From Brevundimonas sp. (GTDB lineage: Bacteria; Pseudomonadota; Alphaproteobacteria; Caulobacterales; Caulobacteraceae): DNA of 35,672 bases. Shown one piece after another: positions 27,909 to 35,672 of the stretch. The stretch covers positions 1-35,672 of the forward strand of contig NZ_JANJTL010000021.1 in NCBI RefSeq assembly GCF_024711105.1. The letters run 5' to 3'. The translations under genes and the position numbers were made by a program. A model generated the notes under the pieces. That model worked only from the letters and a program-made list of their open reading frames with translations, ran no database searches and was not told the DNA's origin. Position 1 is the stretch's first letter, and every line of letters starts with the position of its first letter.

Positions 27909-29596
27909 TGACCCTCTTCCTGATCGCCTGGCTGGGTGGAGTGCTGACCATCCTCAGCCCCTGCATCCTGCCGGTCCTGCCCTTCGTTTTCGCGCGCGCC
28001 GGCCGGCCCTTCGTGACCAGCGTCCTGCCCATGCTGCTGGGCCTGGCCCTGATGTTCGCCGCCGTGGCCAGTCTGGCGGCGGTCGGCGGGGCCTGGGCGG
28101 TCCAGGCCAATGAGATCGGCCGCTGGATCGCCATCGTGCTTCTCGGCGCCTTCGGCCTGATGATGCTGTTCCCGGGCCTCGGCGACCGGGCCATGGCGCC
28201 GGTGGCGGCGCTCGGCGCGCGCCTGACCGAGCGGGTCGGGGTCGGCGGCCGGTCCGGCCCGGCCGGGGAGGTCGGCGGTTCGCTCCTGCTGGGCCTCGCC
28301 ACCGGCCTGCTCTGGGCGCCGTGCGCGGGTCCGATCCTCGGCCTGATCCTGACGGGCGCGGCCCTGAACGGCGCCTCGGCCTCCACCACCGGCCTGCTGT
28401 TCGCCTATGCGCTGGGCGCCGCCACCTCCATGGCCGCCGCTCTGTTGCTAGGCGGCCAGGCGCTCAAGGCCATGAAGGGTTATCTGAAACACGAGCGGAT
28501 CGTGCGCCGGACCCTCGGCGCCCTCGTGCTGGTCGGGGTTGCGGCCATCGCGCTCGGCCTCGACCGGGGCGTGCTCGCCCGCCTGTCCGCCGCCTCCACC
28601 GAGCGCTTCGAGCAGAGCCTGCTGGGCATGGGCGGCATGGAGGACCGGGTTCCGGAACAGCCCGCCGACGACTTCCGTGACTTCGGCCCAGCGCCCGAGA
28701 TCACCGGCGCGACTCAATGGCTGCAGGGCGGCCCGCTGAGCCTTCAGGACCTGCGCGGCAAGGTCGTGCTGGTCGACTTCTGGACATACTCCTGCATCAA
28801 CTGCCTCAGGACCCTGCCGCACGTCATCGACTGGCAGGAGCGGTACCTCGACCACGGCCTGGTGGTCATCGGCATGCACGCCCCGGAGTTCGCCTTCGAG
28901 CGCAGTCCCGGCAACGTCCGCCGCGCGGTCGAGGAGCTCGGAATCGACTATCCGGTAGCGCTCGACAACGATTTCCGCGTCTGGCGCGCCTACGCCAACC
29001 GCTACTGGCCGGCCCATTATTTCATCGACGCCCGCGGACACCTGCGCCACGTCCGCTTCGGCGAGGGGGAATACGCCCGCTCCGAGCAGATCATCCGCAC
29101 CCTGCTGATGGAGGCCGGCGCGACCGACCTGCCCCCCGCAGGCGAAGGCCCCGCCGCCGAGGGCGCCATGGCCGCCTCCAGCGGTCGGCCCCGCTCGCCC
29201 GAAACCTATCTGGGCCTGGAGCGCGGCCGCAATCTGGTGACCTCGCCCGACGCCCTCGGGCCTGACCAGTGGGCCCTCACGGGCGCCTGGGACCGGCAGG
29301 ACGAGCGCGCGGTGCTGGAGGAGGGCCCGGGCGCCATCACCTACCGCTTCCGTGGCCGCGACGTGCACCTGGTGCTGGCGCCGACCCAGCCCGGCCGGAC
29401 CATCCGCTTCCGCGTCACCCTCGACGGCGAGGCGCCGGGCGCGGCGGCCGGCGCCGACATCTCGGCCGATGGCTATGGCGTGGTCGAGACGGACCGCCTC
29501 TACCAGCTGATCCGCCTGCCGGATGTGGGCGAGGGCGTCTTCCGCATCGAGTTCGAGGACGGCGGCGTCGCCGCCTACGCCTTCACCTTCGGCTGA
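27908..29596 (+). CDS. dipZ: DipZ-type cytochrome c biogenesis/thioredoxin membrane protein
   Basis: The 562-residue protein joins three parts. Residues 1-225 are a CcdA/DsbD-like membrane domain with C19 in LSPCILPVLPF and C139 in LLWAPCAGPILG, the pair that carries electrons across the membrane. Residues about 250-400 are a TlpA-like thioredoxin domain with C296xxC299 in DFWTYSCINCLRTLPHV. The C-terminal 150 residues are a beta-rich domain like that of mycobacterial DipZ (RFRGRDVHLVLAPTQPGRTIRFRVTLDG). It likely passes electrons from cytoplasmic thioredoxin to periplasmic partners. The TGATG overlap with msrB makes exported MsrB the obvious partner, by inference. Confidence 0.9.
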   Translation: MTLFLIAWLGGVLTILSPCILPVLPFVFARAGRPFVTSVLPMLLGLALMFAAVASLAAVGGAWAVQANEIGRWIAIVLLGAFGLMMLFPGLGDRAMAPVAALGARLTERVGVGGRSGPAGEVGGSLLLGLATGLLWAPCAGPILGLILTGAALNGASASTTGLLFAYALGAATSMAAALLLGGQALKAMKGYLKHERIVRRTLGALVLVGVAAIALGLDRGVLARLSAASTERFEQSLLGMGGMEDRVPEQPADDFRDFGPAPEITGATQWLQGGPLSLQDLRGKVVLVDFWTYSCINCLRTLPHVIDWQERYLDHGLVVIGMHAPEFAFERSPGNVRRAVEELGIDYPVALDNDFRVWRAYANRYWPAHYFIDARGHLRHVRFGEGEYARSEQIIRTLLMEAGATDLPPAGEGPAAEGAMAASSGRPRSPETYLGLERGRNLVTSPDALGPDQWALTGAWDRQDERAVLEEGPGAITYRFRGRDVHLVLAPTQPGRTIRFRVTLDGEAPGAAAGADISADGYGVVETDRLYQLIRLPDVGEGVFRIEFEDGGVAAYAFTFG

Positions 29597-29667
29597 GCCT
29601 GCGACCGCTCCTGGCGTAGCGCCCCGCCAGTTTGGCGGACGGCGGGACTCTGCTTAAGGGCAGGATG

Positions 29668-30948
29668 ATGGACGGATTGACGATTGTGCTGGCGCTCTTG
29701 GCGCTGCTGGGCCTCGTGGCCGGGGGCTTCGGCCTGTTGCAGGCCGCGCGGGAGCGCAGGCGCGCCGAGGACCTGATCGCCCAAGCCCGCGAGGCCCACG
29801 ACCGCGCCATTCGCGCCGAGGCCAACGCCGAGGCTGCCCGTCAGACCCAGGAGCAGGTCGGCACCACATTCAAGGCGCTCTCGGCCGAGGCGCTGGAGAA
29901 GGCCGCCCACGACCTCATGCAGCGCGCCGAGCTCAACTTCCGCCAGCGCGACGAGCGCGCCACCGAACAGCTCCAGGCCCAGCTCAAGCCGGTCGCCGAA
30001 ACCCTCACCAAGTTCGAGGCCCAGGTTCAGGCCCTCGAAAAGGCCCGCGCCGAGGAGACCGGCGGCCTGAAGGAACAGCTCGGCCTTCTGATGCAGGCCT
30101 CCACCGCCACCCGCGACGAAGCCCGCAAGCTGACCGAGGCCCTGCGCGGCAACACCGGCCGGCGCGGCCGCTGGGGCGAGCAGACCTGCAAGAACGTGCT
30201 GGAGATGGCGGGCCTCGCCGGACGCTACGACTTCCAGGAACAGGTCTCGTCGGCCGACGAGCAGGGCCGCCAGCGCCGCCCCGACTTCATCGTGCGCCTG
30301 TCGGGCGGCGGCCTGTTCGTGATCGATGCCAAGGCCTCGCCTCACTTCGCCGAGGACGACGGCGGGGACGAGGCCGAACAGGCCCAGGCCGTGGCCCGCC
30401 GCGTGGCGACCAGCATGAAGTCCCATGTGCGAGAGCTGTCGTCCAAGGCCTATCAGGACCAGTTCAAGCCCAACCCTGACTTCGTGGTGATGTTCGTGCC
30501 CAGCGACTCCTTCCTGGCCACGGCGCTCGACCACGAGCCGGAGCTGATGACCACGGCCATGGACTGCGGCGTGCTGATCGCCACACCCACGACCCTGTTC
30601 GCCCTGTGCAAGGCAGTCGCCTACGGCTGGCGCGCCGAGGAGCAGGCCAAGAACGCCGCCGAGGTCGCGAAGCTCGGCAAGGACCTCTACAAGCGCCTGT
30701 CCGTTATGGGCGGCCACGCCGCCTCGGTCGGCAAGGCGCTGGACGCCGCCGTCACCCGCTACAACTCCTTCGTCGGCTCGCTCGAGACCCAGGTCATGGT
30801 CCAGGCCCGCCGCTTCGAGGACCTGCACGTCGACCATGAGGGCAAGGACCTGCCCGAGCTGCCGCCGATCGAGCCGTCGCCGCGCGCGCTCAGCCGGCCT
30901 GAGCTGATCGAGGCCGCCCGCCAGTCCGCGCCGGAAACCGCCGAGTGA
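29668..30948 (+). CDS. rmuC: DNA recombination protein RmuC
   Basis: RmuC limits rearrangements at inverted repeats and has a nuclease-like core. The 426-residue protein has an N-terminal membrane helix (LTIVLALLALLGLVAGGFGLL), a long coiled coil over about residues 25-160, and the RmuC domain with LRGNTGRRGRWGEQTCKNVLEMAGL, RPDFIVRLSGGGLFVIDAKAS and VVMFVPSDSFLATAL. Two ATGs (29665, 29668) are adjacent; 29668 has the better spacing from AAGGG (29656-29660). It ends in a GTGA overlap with the next gene. Confidence 0.93.
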   Translation: MDGLTIVLALLALLGLVAGGFGLLQAARERRRAEDLIAQAREAHDRAIRAEANAEAARQTQEQVGTTFKALSAEALEKAAHDLMQRAELNFRQRDERATEQLQAQLKPVAETLTKFEAQVQALEKARAEETGGLKEQLGLLMQASTATRDEARKLTEALRGNTGRRGRWGEQTCKNVLEMAGLAGRYDFQEQVSSADEQGRQRRPDFIVRLSGGGLFVIDAKASPHFAEDDGGDEAEQAQAVARRVATSMKSHVRELSSKAYQDQFKPNPDFVVMFVPSDSFLATALDHEPELMTTAMDCGVLIATPTTLFALCKAVAYGWRAEEQAKNAAEVAKLGKDLYKRLSVMGGHAASVGKALDAAVTRYNSFVGSLETQVMVQARRFEDLHVDHEGKDLPELPPIEPSPRALSRPELIEAARQSAPETAE

Positions 30949-31301
30949 GCGGCGCCCTGCTGACGGCCCTGCTGCTGACCGTCTCCAACAGCTTCATGAC
31001 GCTGGCCTGGTACGGGCACCTCAAGTTCCCGAACCGGGCCTTGTGGATCGTGGTCATGGCCAGCTGGGGTATCGCCTTCTTCGAATACTGGTTCGCCGTG
31101 CCGGCCAACCGCATTGGCTACGCCTCGGGTCTGAACCTGGCTCAGCTCAAGGTCATGCAGGAGGCGATCACCCTCATCGTCTTCGGCGCCTTCATGGTCT
31201 GGGTCATGGGCGAGCGGCTGAAATGGAACCACGTCGCAGCCGCGGTGTGCCTGGTGGCCGCGGTGGGCTTCGTCTTTCTGGACAAGCTGCGCCCGGCGTG
31301 A
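30945..31301 (+). CDS. DUF486 small multidrug-type membrane protein
   Basis: The 118-residue protein has four predicted membrane helices and the DUF486 signature: FMTLAWYGHLKF, WGIAFFEYWFAVPANRIGY and LKVMQEAITLIVFGAFMVWVMGE. This family belongs to the DMT transporter group but its substrate is unknown. It begins at a GTG overlapping the rmuC stop (GTGA) and is followed 12 bp later by the thioesterase gene, so the three are co-transcribed. Confidence 0.9.
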   Translation: MSGALLTALLLTVSNSFMTLAWYGHLKFPNRALWIVVMASWGIAFFEYWFAVPANRIGYASGLNLAQLKVMQEAITLIVFGAFMVWVMGERLKWNHVAAAVCLVAAVGFVFLDKLRPA

Positions 31302-31313
31302 TGGGAGGTCGGC

Positions 31314-31697
31314 ATGACCGACACCCCTCCCGCCACCGCCCCCCAGATCCGCGTCATCGCCATGCCCGCGGACACCAATCCCAACGGCGACATCTTCGGC
31401 GGCTGGCTGCTGAGCTGGATGGACCAGGCCGCGGCCTCGGCCGCCTATGAGGCCGCCAAGGGTCGCTGCGTCACCGTCGCCGTGGACGGCATGGTTTTCC
31501 ACAATCCGGTCTTCGTGGGCGACGAGGTCAGCCTCTACGCCCGCGTCCAGCGCCGTGGCCGCACGTCGGTCGGGGTCTTCGTCGAGGCCTGGAGGAAGAC
31601 CCGCGACGATCCCGCGACGACCAAGGTCACCGAGGGCGTCTTCACCTTCGTGGCGATCGACGAGAACAAGCGGCCGCGGGTCCTGCCCGAGGGCTGA
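31314..31697 (+). CDS. YciA-like acyl-CoA thioesterase
   Basis: The 127-residue hotdog protein hydrolyses acyl-CoA thioesters. It has the YciA-type core ADTNPNGDIFGGWLLSWMDQAAASAAYEAAKGRCVTVAVDGMVFHNPVFVGDEVSLYARV. The conserved N/D of PNGDIFGGW and D of SWMDQAA are catalytic in the family. GGAGG sits 5-6 bases before the ATG. It closes the rmuC-DUF486 operon. Natural substrates vary in the family and cannot be set here. Confidence 0.93.
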   Translation: MTDTPPATAPQIRVIAMPADTNPNGDIFGGWLLSWMDQAAASAAYEAAKGRCVTVAVDGMVFHNPVFVGDEVSLYARVQRRGRTSVGVFVEAWRKTRDDPATTKVTEGVFTFVAIDENKRPRVLPEG

Positions 31698-31779
31698 GAA
31701 GCCGTCAGGTTGAGTCGGCTATCGCGCACCCGAATCCGTGATACCCAAACCGCACAGCTTCTCGTCAGGGGTTTCTCGA

Positions 31780-34041
31780 ATGCGCTCTCGTTTCGCTTGC
31801 CTCCTTCTTGGCCTGACTGCCCTGAGCTCGGTGGGCCATGCCCAGACGGCAGGCCCGCGCCTCGGGGAACTGACGGACCGCGCGCCTACCGCCTCGTTCG
31901 ATCTGGACCTGCGCGCCGGCCAGATCGTGACCCTGACCGCCGGTGGCGAGGTCGACACGATCCTGACCCTCTACGGTCCCGACGGCCGCGAGATCGCGCA
32001 GAACGACGACGTGGAGCCGGGCGATCTCAGCTCCCGCATCATCCATGCGGCCCAGACCCCCGGCCGCTACCGCGCGGTGGTCAGCGGTTACGGCGGAGCG
32101 ACCGGCGCCTTCACCTTCGAGATGGAGGACGGCGTCGACTTCGACCTGTCGTGGGAAGCGCGGGAACTGGACGAGCAGGTCGTCTCCCTGTCCCGTGGCC
32201 GCACCGAAATCCGCGTGCCGGTCAGCCTCAACGCCGAGGAGAACTTCGTCGCCTCGACCTTCGCCCTGACCGAGGGGCTCGACACCACCCTGGAGCTCCT
32301 GGACGCCTCAGGTCAGTCCGTGGCCGAGAACGACGACCGCGGCGACGGCAGCCTGAACTCGCAGATCGCCTATCGCCCCTTGGCGGCCGGTCCATACACC
32401 CTGGTGGTCAGCTCCTTCAGCGGCGAGGACTCCGGCGACCTCCTGCTGTCGACCGCCATCGACCCGAACGCCGACATCCCCTTTGACTTCGCCTCCATCG
32501 AGCGCGAGCCCTTCCAGCGGACCGCCGGAGCGCTGACGCAGGCGGAGCCGGAGCGCGCCTACAGCTTCGAGCTCGCCGCCGGCCAGACGCTGCTCGCCCT
32601 GGCCGATGCGGACGATGAGGCCCTTGATCCGATCCTGACGCTGCGCGGCCCCGACGGCCTGACCGTGGCGCTCAACGACGACCGGGGTGACGGCTCTCTG
32701 AACTCGGCCATCGCCTATACCGCGCCCCAGAACGGCGATTATTCGCTCGAGGTCAGCGGCTATGGGACGACGCTGGGCGGCTATTCGCTCGAGGTGGCGA
32801 TGGTCGACGCCAGTGTGGTCGACATCCTGCGCACCGTCTTCGAGGGCCGCGTGATCCTAAGCGGGCCGGAGCGGGTGATCGAAACCGAGAACTTCCGGCT
32901 GGGCTACACGCTCGAGGGCGACGACGCCACGACCGAGGAGTTCGCCCGGCTAACCGCCGAGACGCTGCAGCGCGCCTATTCCACCCAGATCGGTGAGATG
33001 GGCTGGGCCGCGCCGATCGTGGGCTCCGACGGCCGCTACCGCGCCTATATCGCCGAGGCCGGCGACGCCATGGGCTTCGCGGCTCCCATCGAAATGCTGT
33101 TCGACAACCCGAACACGCCGGACGTGCGCGAGAACGTCGTCTCGCGCGCTCGCCTGGTGATCGACAACGACCTGAGCCAGGGGCGCGACCAGACCGCCGA
33201 GGTGCTGATGCACGCCACGGTCGTTCACGAGTTCGGCCATGTGGTTCAGTTCGGCTACGCCTCCGAGGAGGAACTGAACTGGCTCTACGAGTCCACGGCC
33301 TCGTGGATTGAGATCGCCACCGCCGGGGACGACGAGGACGCCTCGCGCTACTCCGAAACGGATTTCGCCTCGCCCCAGCTTTGCTGGACCACGTCCGCCG
33401 AAGGTCACGACTACGGCCAGTGGACGCTGCTGCAATCCCTCGCGGACACGCACGGCCAGCGGATCGTCGTCCGTCTGTGGGAGAACGCGGCCCTCTACGA
33501 CGGAATGGACGTCATGACCCGGACCCTGGCCGAGGTCGGAACCACGACGCCTGAGGCCATTCGCCGCTGGCGCATCCAGAACTTCGCGCGCGGCTATGCG
33601 CTGGCGCCTCGCTTCGACTGGGCGGTCGCCTCCGGCGGCCAGATCAAGCGGCAGGGCGTCTGGTCGACCGGCGAGCCCATCGAGCAACTCGGAGCTTCCT
33701 ACCTCCAGCTGCGCCTGGCAGGCCCGCACAGGTTCTCGCTGAGGGACGGCGAAGGCTTCGAGCTGGTCGGGCTCGGTGTGCGCGAGGGCCAGGTCGAGGT
33801 GGTTCCTCTCGGCCGCGACGGGGTCTTCAACACGGCGGGCTATGACTATGCGGGCCTGATGGTGTTCAACGGCAACGAACCGGCCCGTCCGGGTGACTGC
33901 GCCGGCGAGGAGTATCAGATCGAGGTCGCTTCGGCGCCAGGGGGCGCCTCCGCCGTGGCCTATCGGGTCCCGGCGCCGCACTTTCTGGCGCCTGGATCCA
34001 CGCCATTGCACGGCGAGATGGAAAGTCCGCACGATCACTGA
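31780..34041 (+). CDS. Secreted metalloprotease-like protein with pre-peptidase-type repeats
   Basis: The 753-residue protein has a signal peptide ([21 protein letters not shown], cut near A21) and then three beta-sandwich repeats like the bacterial pre-peptidase C-terminal domain. Each has a Ca-site-like loop: [11 protein letters not shown] (N75), [11 protein letters not shown] (N184) and [11 protein letters not shown] (N299). Residues about 370-600 carry a gluzincin-like zinc motif, H483EFGH487, with E504 in [11 protein letters not shown] as probable third ligand. The tail is beta-rich and ends without a sorting motif. The start at 31780 has AGGGG 8 bases upstream. Here the pre-peptidase repeats are at the N-terminus, not the C-terminus as usual. 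Substrate unknown; proteolysis is inferred from the motif. Confidence 0.8.
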   Translation: MRSRFACLLLGLTALSSVGHAQTAGPRLGELTDRAPTASFDLDLRAGQIVTLTAGGEVDTILTLYGPDGREIAQNDDVEPGDLSSRIIHAAQTPGRYRAVVSGYGGATGAFTFEMEDGVDFDLSWEARELDEQVVSLSRGRTEIRVPVSLNAEENFVASTFALTEGLDTTLELLDASGQSVAENDDRGDGSLNSQIAYRPLAAGPYTLVVSSFSGEDSGDLLLSTAIDPNADIPFDFASIEREPFQRTAGALTQAEPERAYSFELAAGQTLLALADADDEALDPILTLRGPDGLTVALNDDRGDGSLNSAIAYTAPQNGDYSLEVSGYGTTLGGYSLEVAMVDASVVDILRTVFEGRVILSGPERVIETENFRLGYTLEGDDATTEEFARLTAETLQRAYSTQIGEMGWAAPIVGSDGRYRAYIAEAGDAMGFAAPIEMLFDNPNTPDVRENVVSRARLVIDNDLSQGRDQTAEVLMHATVVHEFGHVVQFGYASEEELNWLYESTASWIEIATAGDDEDASRYSETDFASPQLCWTTSAEGHDYGQWTLLQSLADTHGQRIVVRLWENAALYDGMDVMTRTLAEVGTTTPEAIRRWRIQNFARGYALAPRFDWAVASGGQIKRQGVWSTGEPIEQLGASYLQLRLAGPHRFSLRDGEGFELVGLGVREGQVEVVPLGRDGVFNTAGYDYAGLMVFNGNEPARPGDCAGEEYQIEVASAPGGASAVAYRVPAPHFLAPGSTPLHGEMESPHDH

Positions 34042-34068
34042 CCGGCCCGGGCGCGGCGCACCGCCACC

Positions 34069-34096
34069 TTGACCCTGACACAGCCGCCTCTTACCT
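34069..34096 (+). promoter_or_regulatory. Probable def promoter, leaderless
   Basis: TTGACC at 34069-34074 and TTACCT at 34091-34096 are 16 bp apart. Initiation would fall about 7 bases further on, at 34103-34104, which is the ATG itself. No Shine-Dalgarno sequence is present before the start, in keeping with a leaderless transcript. Confidence 0.45.
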
Positions 34097-34103
34097 GAAC
34101 GGC

Positions 34104-34631
34104 ATGGCCATCCGCCGCATCCTCACCTGCGACACGCCCGCCGACATGGCAGTGCTCAAGCAAGTCTCCCGCCCGGTAGAGGCCGTGGATGATGGTCTGC
34201 GCGCGCTCATGGATGACATGCTGGCGACGATGTACGACGCCCCGGGCATCGGCCTGGCCGCGGTGCAGATCGGCGAGCCAGTGCGGGTCATCGTCATGGA
34301 CCTGGCCCGCGAGGGCGAGGAGCCCCAGCCCAGGTATCTGGTGAACCCCGAGATCACCTGGCGCTCCGAGGAGATGGCCGTCTACGAAGAAGGCTGCCTG
34401 TCGGTGCCGGAGTATTTCGACGAGGTCGAACGCCCCGCTCGCGTGCGCCTCAGCTACCTCGACTACAACGGCAAGCCCGTCGAGGAAGACTGCGACGGCC
34501 TGTTCGCAACCTGCATCCAGCACGAGATGGACCACCTCGAAGGGGTCCTCTTCATCGACCACCTGTCGCGCCTGAGGCGCGACCGGGCCATCAGCAAGGT
34601 CAAGAAGACCGTGCGGGCCAAGGCCGCGTGA
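34104..34631 (+). CDS. def: Peptide deformylase
   Basis: Def removes the formyl group from the N-terminal methionine of new proteins. The 175-residue protein has all three family motifs: [18 protein letters not shown] with metal ligand C98, and QHEMDHL with H140, catalytic E141 and H144. Length is standard. It overlaps the following small ORF by GTGA and lies in the usual neighbourhood of fmt, whose product adds the formyl group. Confidence 0.97.
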   Translation: MAIRRILTCDTPADMAVLKQVSRPVEAVDDGLRALMDDMLATMYDAPGIGLAAVQIGEPVRVIVMDLAREGEEPQPRYLVNPEITWRSEEMAVYEEGCLSVPEYFDEVERPARVRLSYLDYNGKPVEEDCDGLFATCIQHEMDHLEGVLFIDHLSRLRRDRAISKVKKTVRAKAA

Positions 34632-34834
34632 GGCGCCCGCCCGCCCTTCGCGGACGCCGCCGCCTGTCCCGCGGCCACAAGGCGGGCGCGATCGGCCTGG
34701 GCGCCGTCTTGGGGGTCGCCCTTCTCGGCGTCGTGGCCGGCCTGCTGATCGACCGCCTGCTCAACTTCGACGATCCGCTCGACACGGGCGGCGAGTGGGA
34801 CGAGGGCGGCGGGGTCCACACCCGCTGGTATTGA
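34628..34834 (+). CDS. Small single-helix membrane protein between def and fmt
   Basis: The 68-residue ORF starts at a GTG overlapping the def stop (GTGA). It has a basic N-terminus ([17 protein letters not shown]), one hydrophobic helix (about residues 19-45) and a short acidic tail ending GGGVHTRWY. No family is recognised. The coupled start and positive-inside pattern support a real inner membrane protein. The fmt start is 26 bp further on. Confidence 0.6.
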   Translation: MRRPPALRGRRRLSRGHKAGAIGLGAVLGVALLGVVAGLLIDRLLNFDDPLDTGGEWDEGGGVHTRWY

Positions 34835-34854
34835 CGCCGGCCGACGGCTAGAGC
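34831..34854 (+). promoter_or_regulatory. Possible fmt promoter, leaderless
   Basis: TTGACGC at 34831-34837 and GCTAGAGC at 34847-34854 match the Caulobacter housekeeping consensus TTGACGS and GCTANAWC at all but one position. The spacer is 9 bp, one less than the described 10-14. The element ends 6 bases before the fmt ATG, and no Shine-Dalgarno sequence is seen. Confidence 0.4.
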
Positions 34855-34860
34855 CGCGCC

Positions 34861-35672
34861 ATGCGCCTCGCCTTCATGGGAACCCCCGACTTCGCCGTGC
34901 CGTCCCTGGCCGAGCTGATCGCCGCCGGCCACGAGATCGCGGCTGTCTATTCCCAGCCCCCCAAGCCGCGGGGTCGGGGCATGGTGCTCACGCCCTCGCC
35001 GGTCCACGCGTTCGCTGAAGGGATGGGCCTCGAGGTCCGCACGCCGGTCAGCATGAAGGCCCCGGACGAAATCGCCGCGTTCCAGGCGCTCGACCTCGAC
35101 GCGGCCGTCGTGGTCGCCTACGGCCAGATCCTGCTGAAGGAGGTGCTGGAGGCTCCCCGGCTGGGTTGTTTCAACGTCCACGCCAGCCTCCTGCCCCGCT
35201 GGCGCGGCGCGGCCCCGATCCAGCGCGCCATCATGGCCGGCGATCGCGTCACAGGCGTCCAGGTCATGCGCATGTCCGAGGGTCTCGACGAAGGCCCGGT
35301 CCTGCTCAGCCAGACCGTCGAGATCACGGCCGAGGACACCGCCGCCACCCTGACCGAGCGCCTCTCCCACGTCGGCGCCGGCCTGCTTCCCCGGGCGCTG
35401 GCAGCGCTCGAACGCGGCGGCGCCGTCGAAACGGAACAAGCCGGCGAGCCGACCTACGCTCGCAAGATCAGCTCCGCCGAGGCCCGCATCGACTGGACCC
35501 GCCCCGCCGCCGAGGTCGACCGCCACATCCGCGGGCTCTCGCCCTTCCCGGGCGCCTGGTTAGAGGTCCCGGGCGACAAGGGACCGATCCGCGTGAAGGC
35601 GCTCATGTCGCGCCTGAGCCAGGGCTCGGGCCAGCCCGGCGAGGCGCTCGACGACCGGCTGAAGATCGCGTG
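34861..35672 (+). CDS. fmt: Methionyl-tRNA formyltransferase, N-terminal part
   Basis: Fmt formylates initiator Met-tRNA using 10-formyl-tetrahydrofolate. The frame is open from ATG 34861 to the window end (270 complete codons), so the C-terminal tRNA-binding domain is cut. The visible part has [62 protein letters not shown] with the catalytic N/H residues and the SLLPxxRG signature, then [17 protein letters not shown] with the catalytic aspartate, and the start of the C-terminal domain. Gene order def-small ORF-fmt matches their linked function. Confidence 0.96.
   Translation, partial: MRLAFMGTPDFAVPSLAELIAAGHEIAAVYSQPPKPRGRGMVLTPSPVHAFAEGMGLEVRTPVSMKAPDEIAAFQALDLDAAVVVAYGQILLKEVLEAPRLGCFNVHASLLPRWRGAAPIQRAIMAGDRVTGVQVMRMSEGLDEGPVLLSQTVEITAEDTAATLTERLSHVGAGLLPRALAALERGGAVETEQAGEPTYARKISSAEARIDWTRPAAEVDRHIRGLSPFPGAWLEVPGDKGPIRVKALMSRLSQGSGQPGEALDDRLKIA

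Noticed and set aside
31710-31744. Promoter for the protease gene (TTGAGT and TGATAC)
   Set aside because: The spacer would be 23 bp, too long.

Overview
The window is about 35.7 kb of very GC-rich, densely packed DNA. It reads as a chromosomal segment of an alphaproteobacterium, most likely family Caulobacteraceae (Brevundimonas- or Caulobacter-like). Three things suggest this: the recF-gyrB pair, a DnaX lacking most of the usual zinc cysteines, and a complete pseudaminic-acid pathway of the kind this family uses for flagellin glycosylation. The taxonomic call is inference from protein flavour and was not searched. No integrase, transposase, tRNA, rRNA or CRISPR array was seen.

Layout. (1) 1-3580: the 3' end of recF, a 472-bp gap rich in inverted repeats, and gyrB. 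(2) 3587-16367: a surface-sugar region. It holds ugd, then a tightly overlapping + strand operon (pseB, pseC, an acetyltransferase, pseI, a class III aminotransferase, an SpsF-type cytidylyltransferase, a second acetyltransferase). On the - strand lie rfbC-rfbB-rfbD (dTDP-rhamnose, rfbA absent), an OmpA-type porin with 30 consecutive prolines, and pseG. Together these supply every step from UDP-GlcNAc to pseudaminic acid, with the SpsF-like protein as the probable CMP-activating enzyme. No glycosyltransferase or flippase is present. (3) 16411-19488: an SDR plus thiolase pair for acyl-CoA metabolism, and convergent nudC. (4) 19533-22087: a hybrid histidine kinase with a periplasmic repeat-type sensor. 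(5) 22102-27362: the SRP RNA gene (ffs), then dnaX, ybaB and recR. The ybaB-recR link is interrupted by a lower-GC island of three small orphan genes bounded by copies of a short palindromic repeat. (6) 27399-31697: msrB-dipZ (exported methionine sulfoxide repair with its membrane electron supplier), rmuC, a DUF486 membrane protein and a YciA-like thioesterase. (7) 31780-35672: a secreted metalloprotease-like protein with three pre-peptidase-type repeats, def, a small membrane ORF, and the 5' part of fmt, which runs off the window.

Points deserving a second look: the repeat-bounded mini-gene island (24536-25985), the stem-loop-rich gap before gyrB with a terminator-like hairpin just ahead of the start codon, two 101-bp intergenic repeats in recF-gyrB and ffs-dnaX, pseG placed directly behind the ompA terminator, the aminotransferase/SpsF pair in the pse operon, the msrB-dipZ couple, and probable leaderless starts for def and fmt. 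Most of the rest is ordinary, well-conserved housekeeping sequence.
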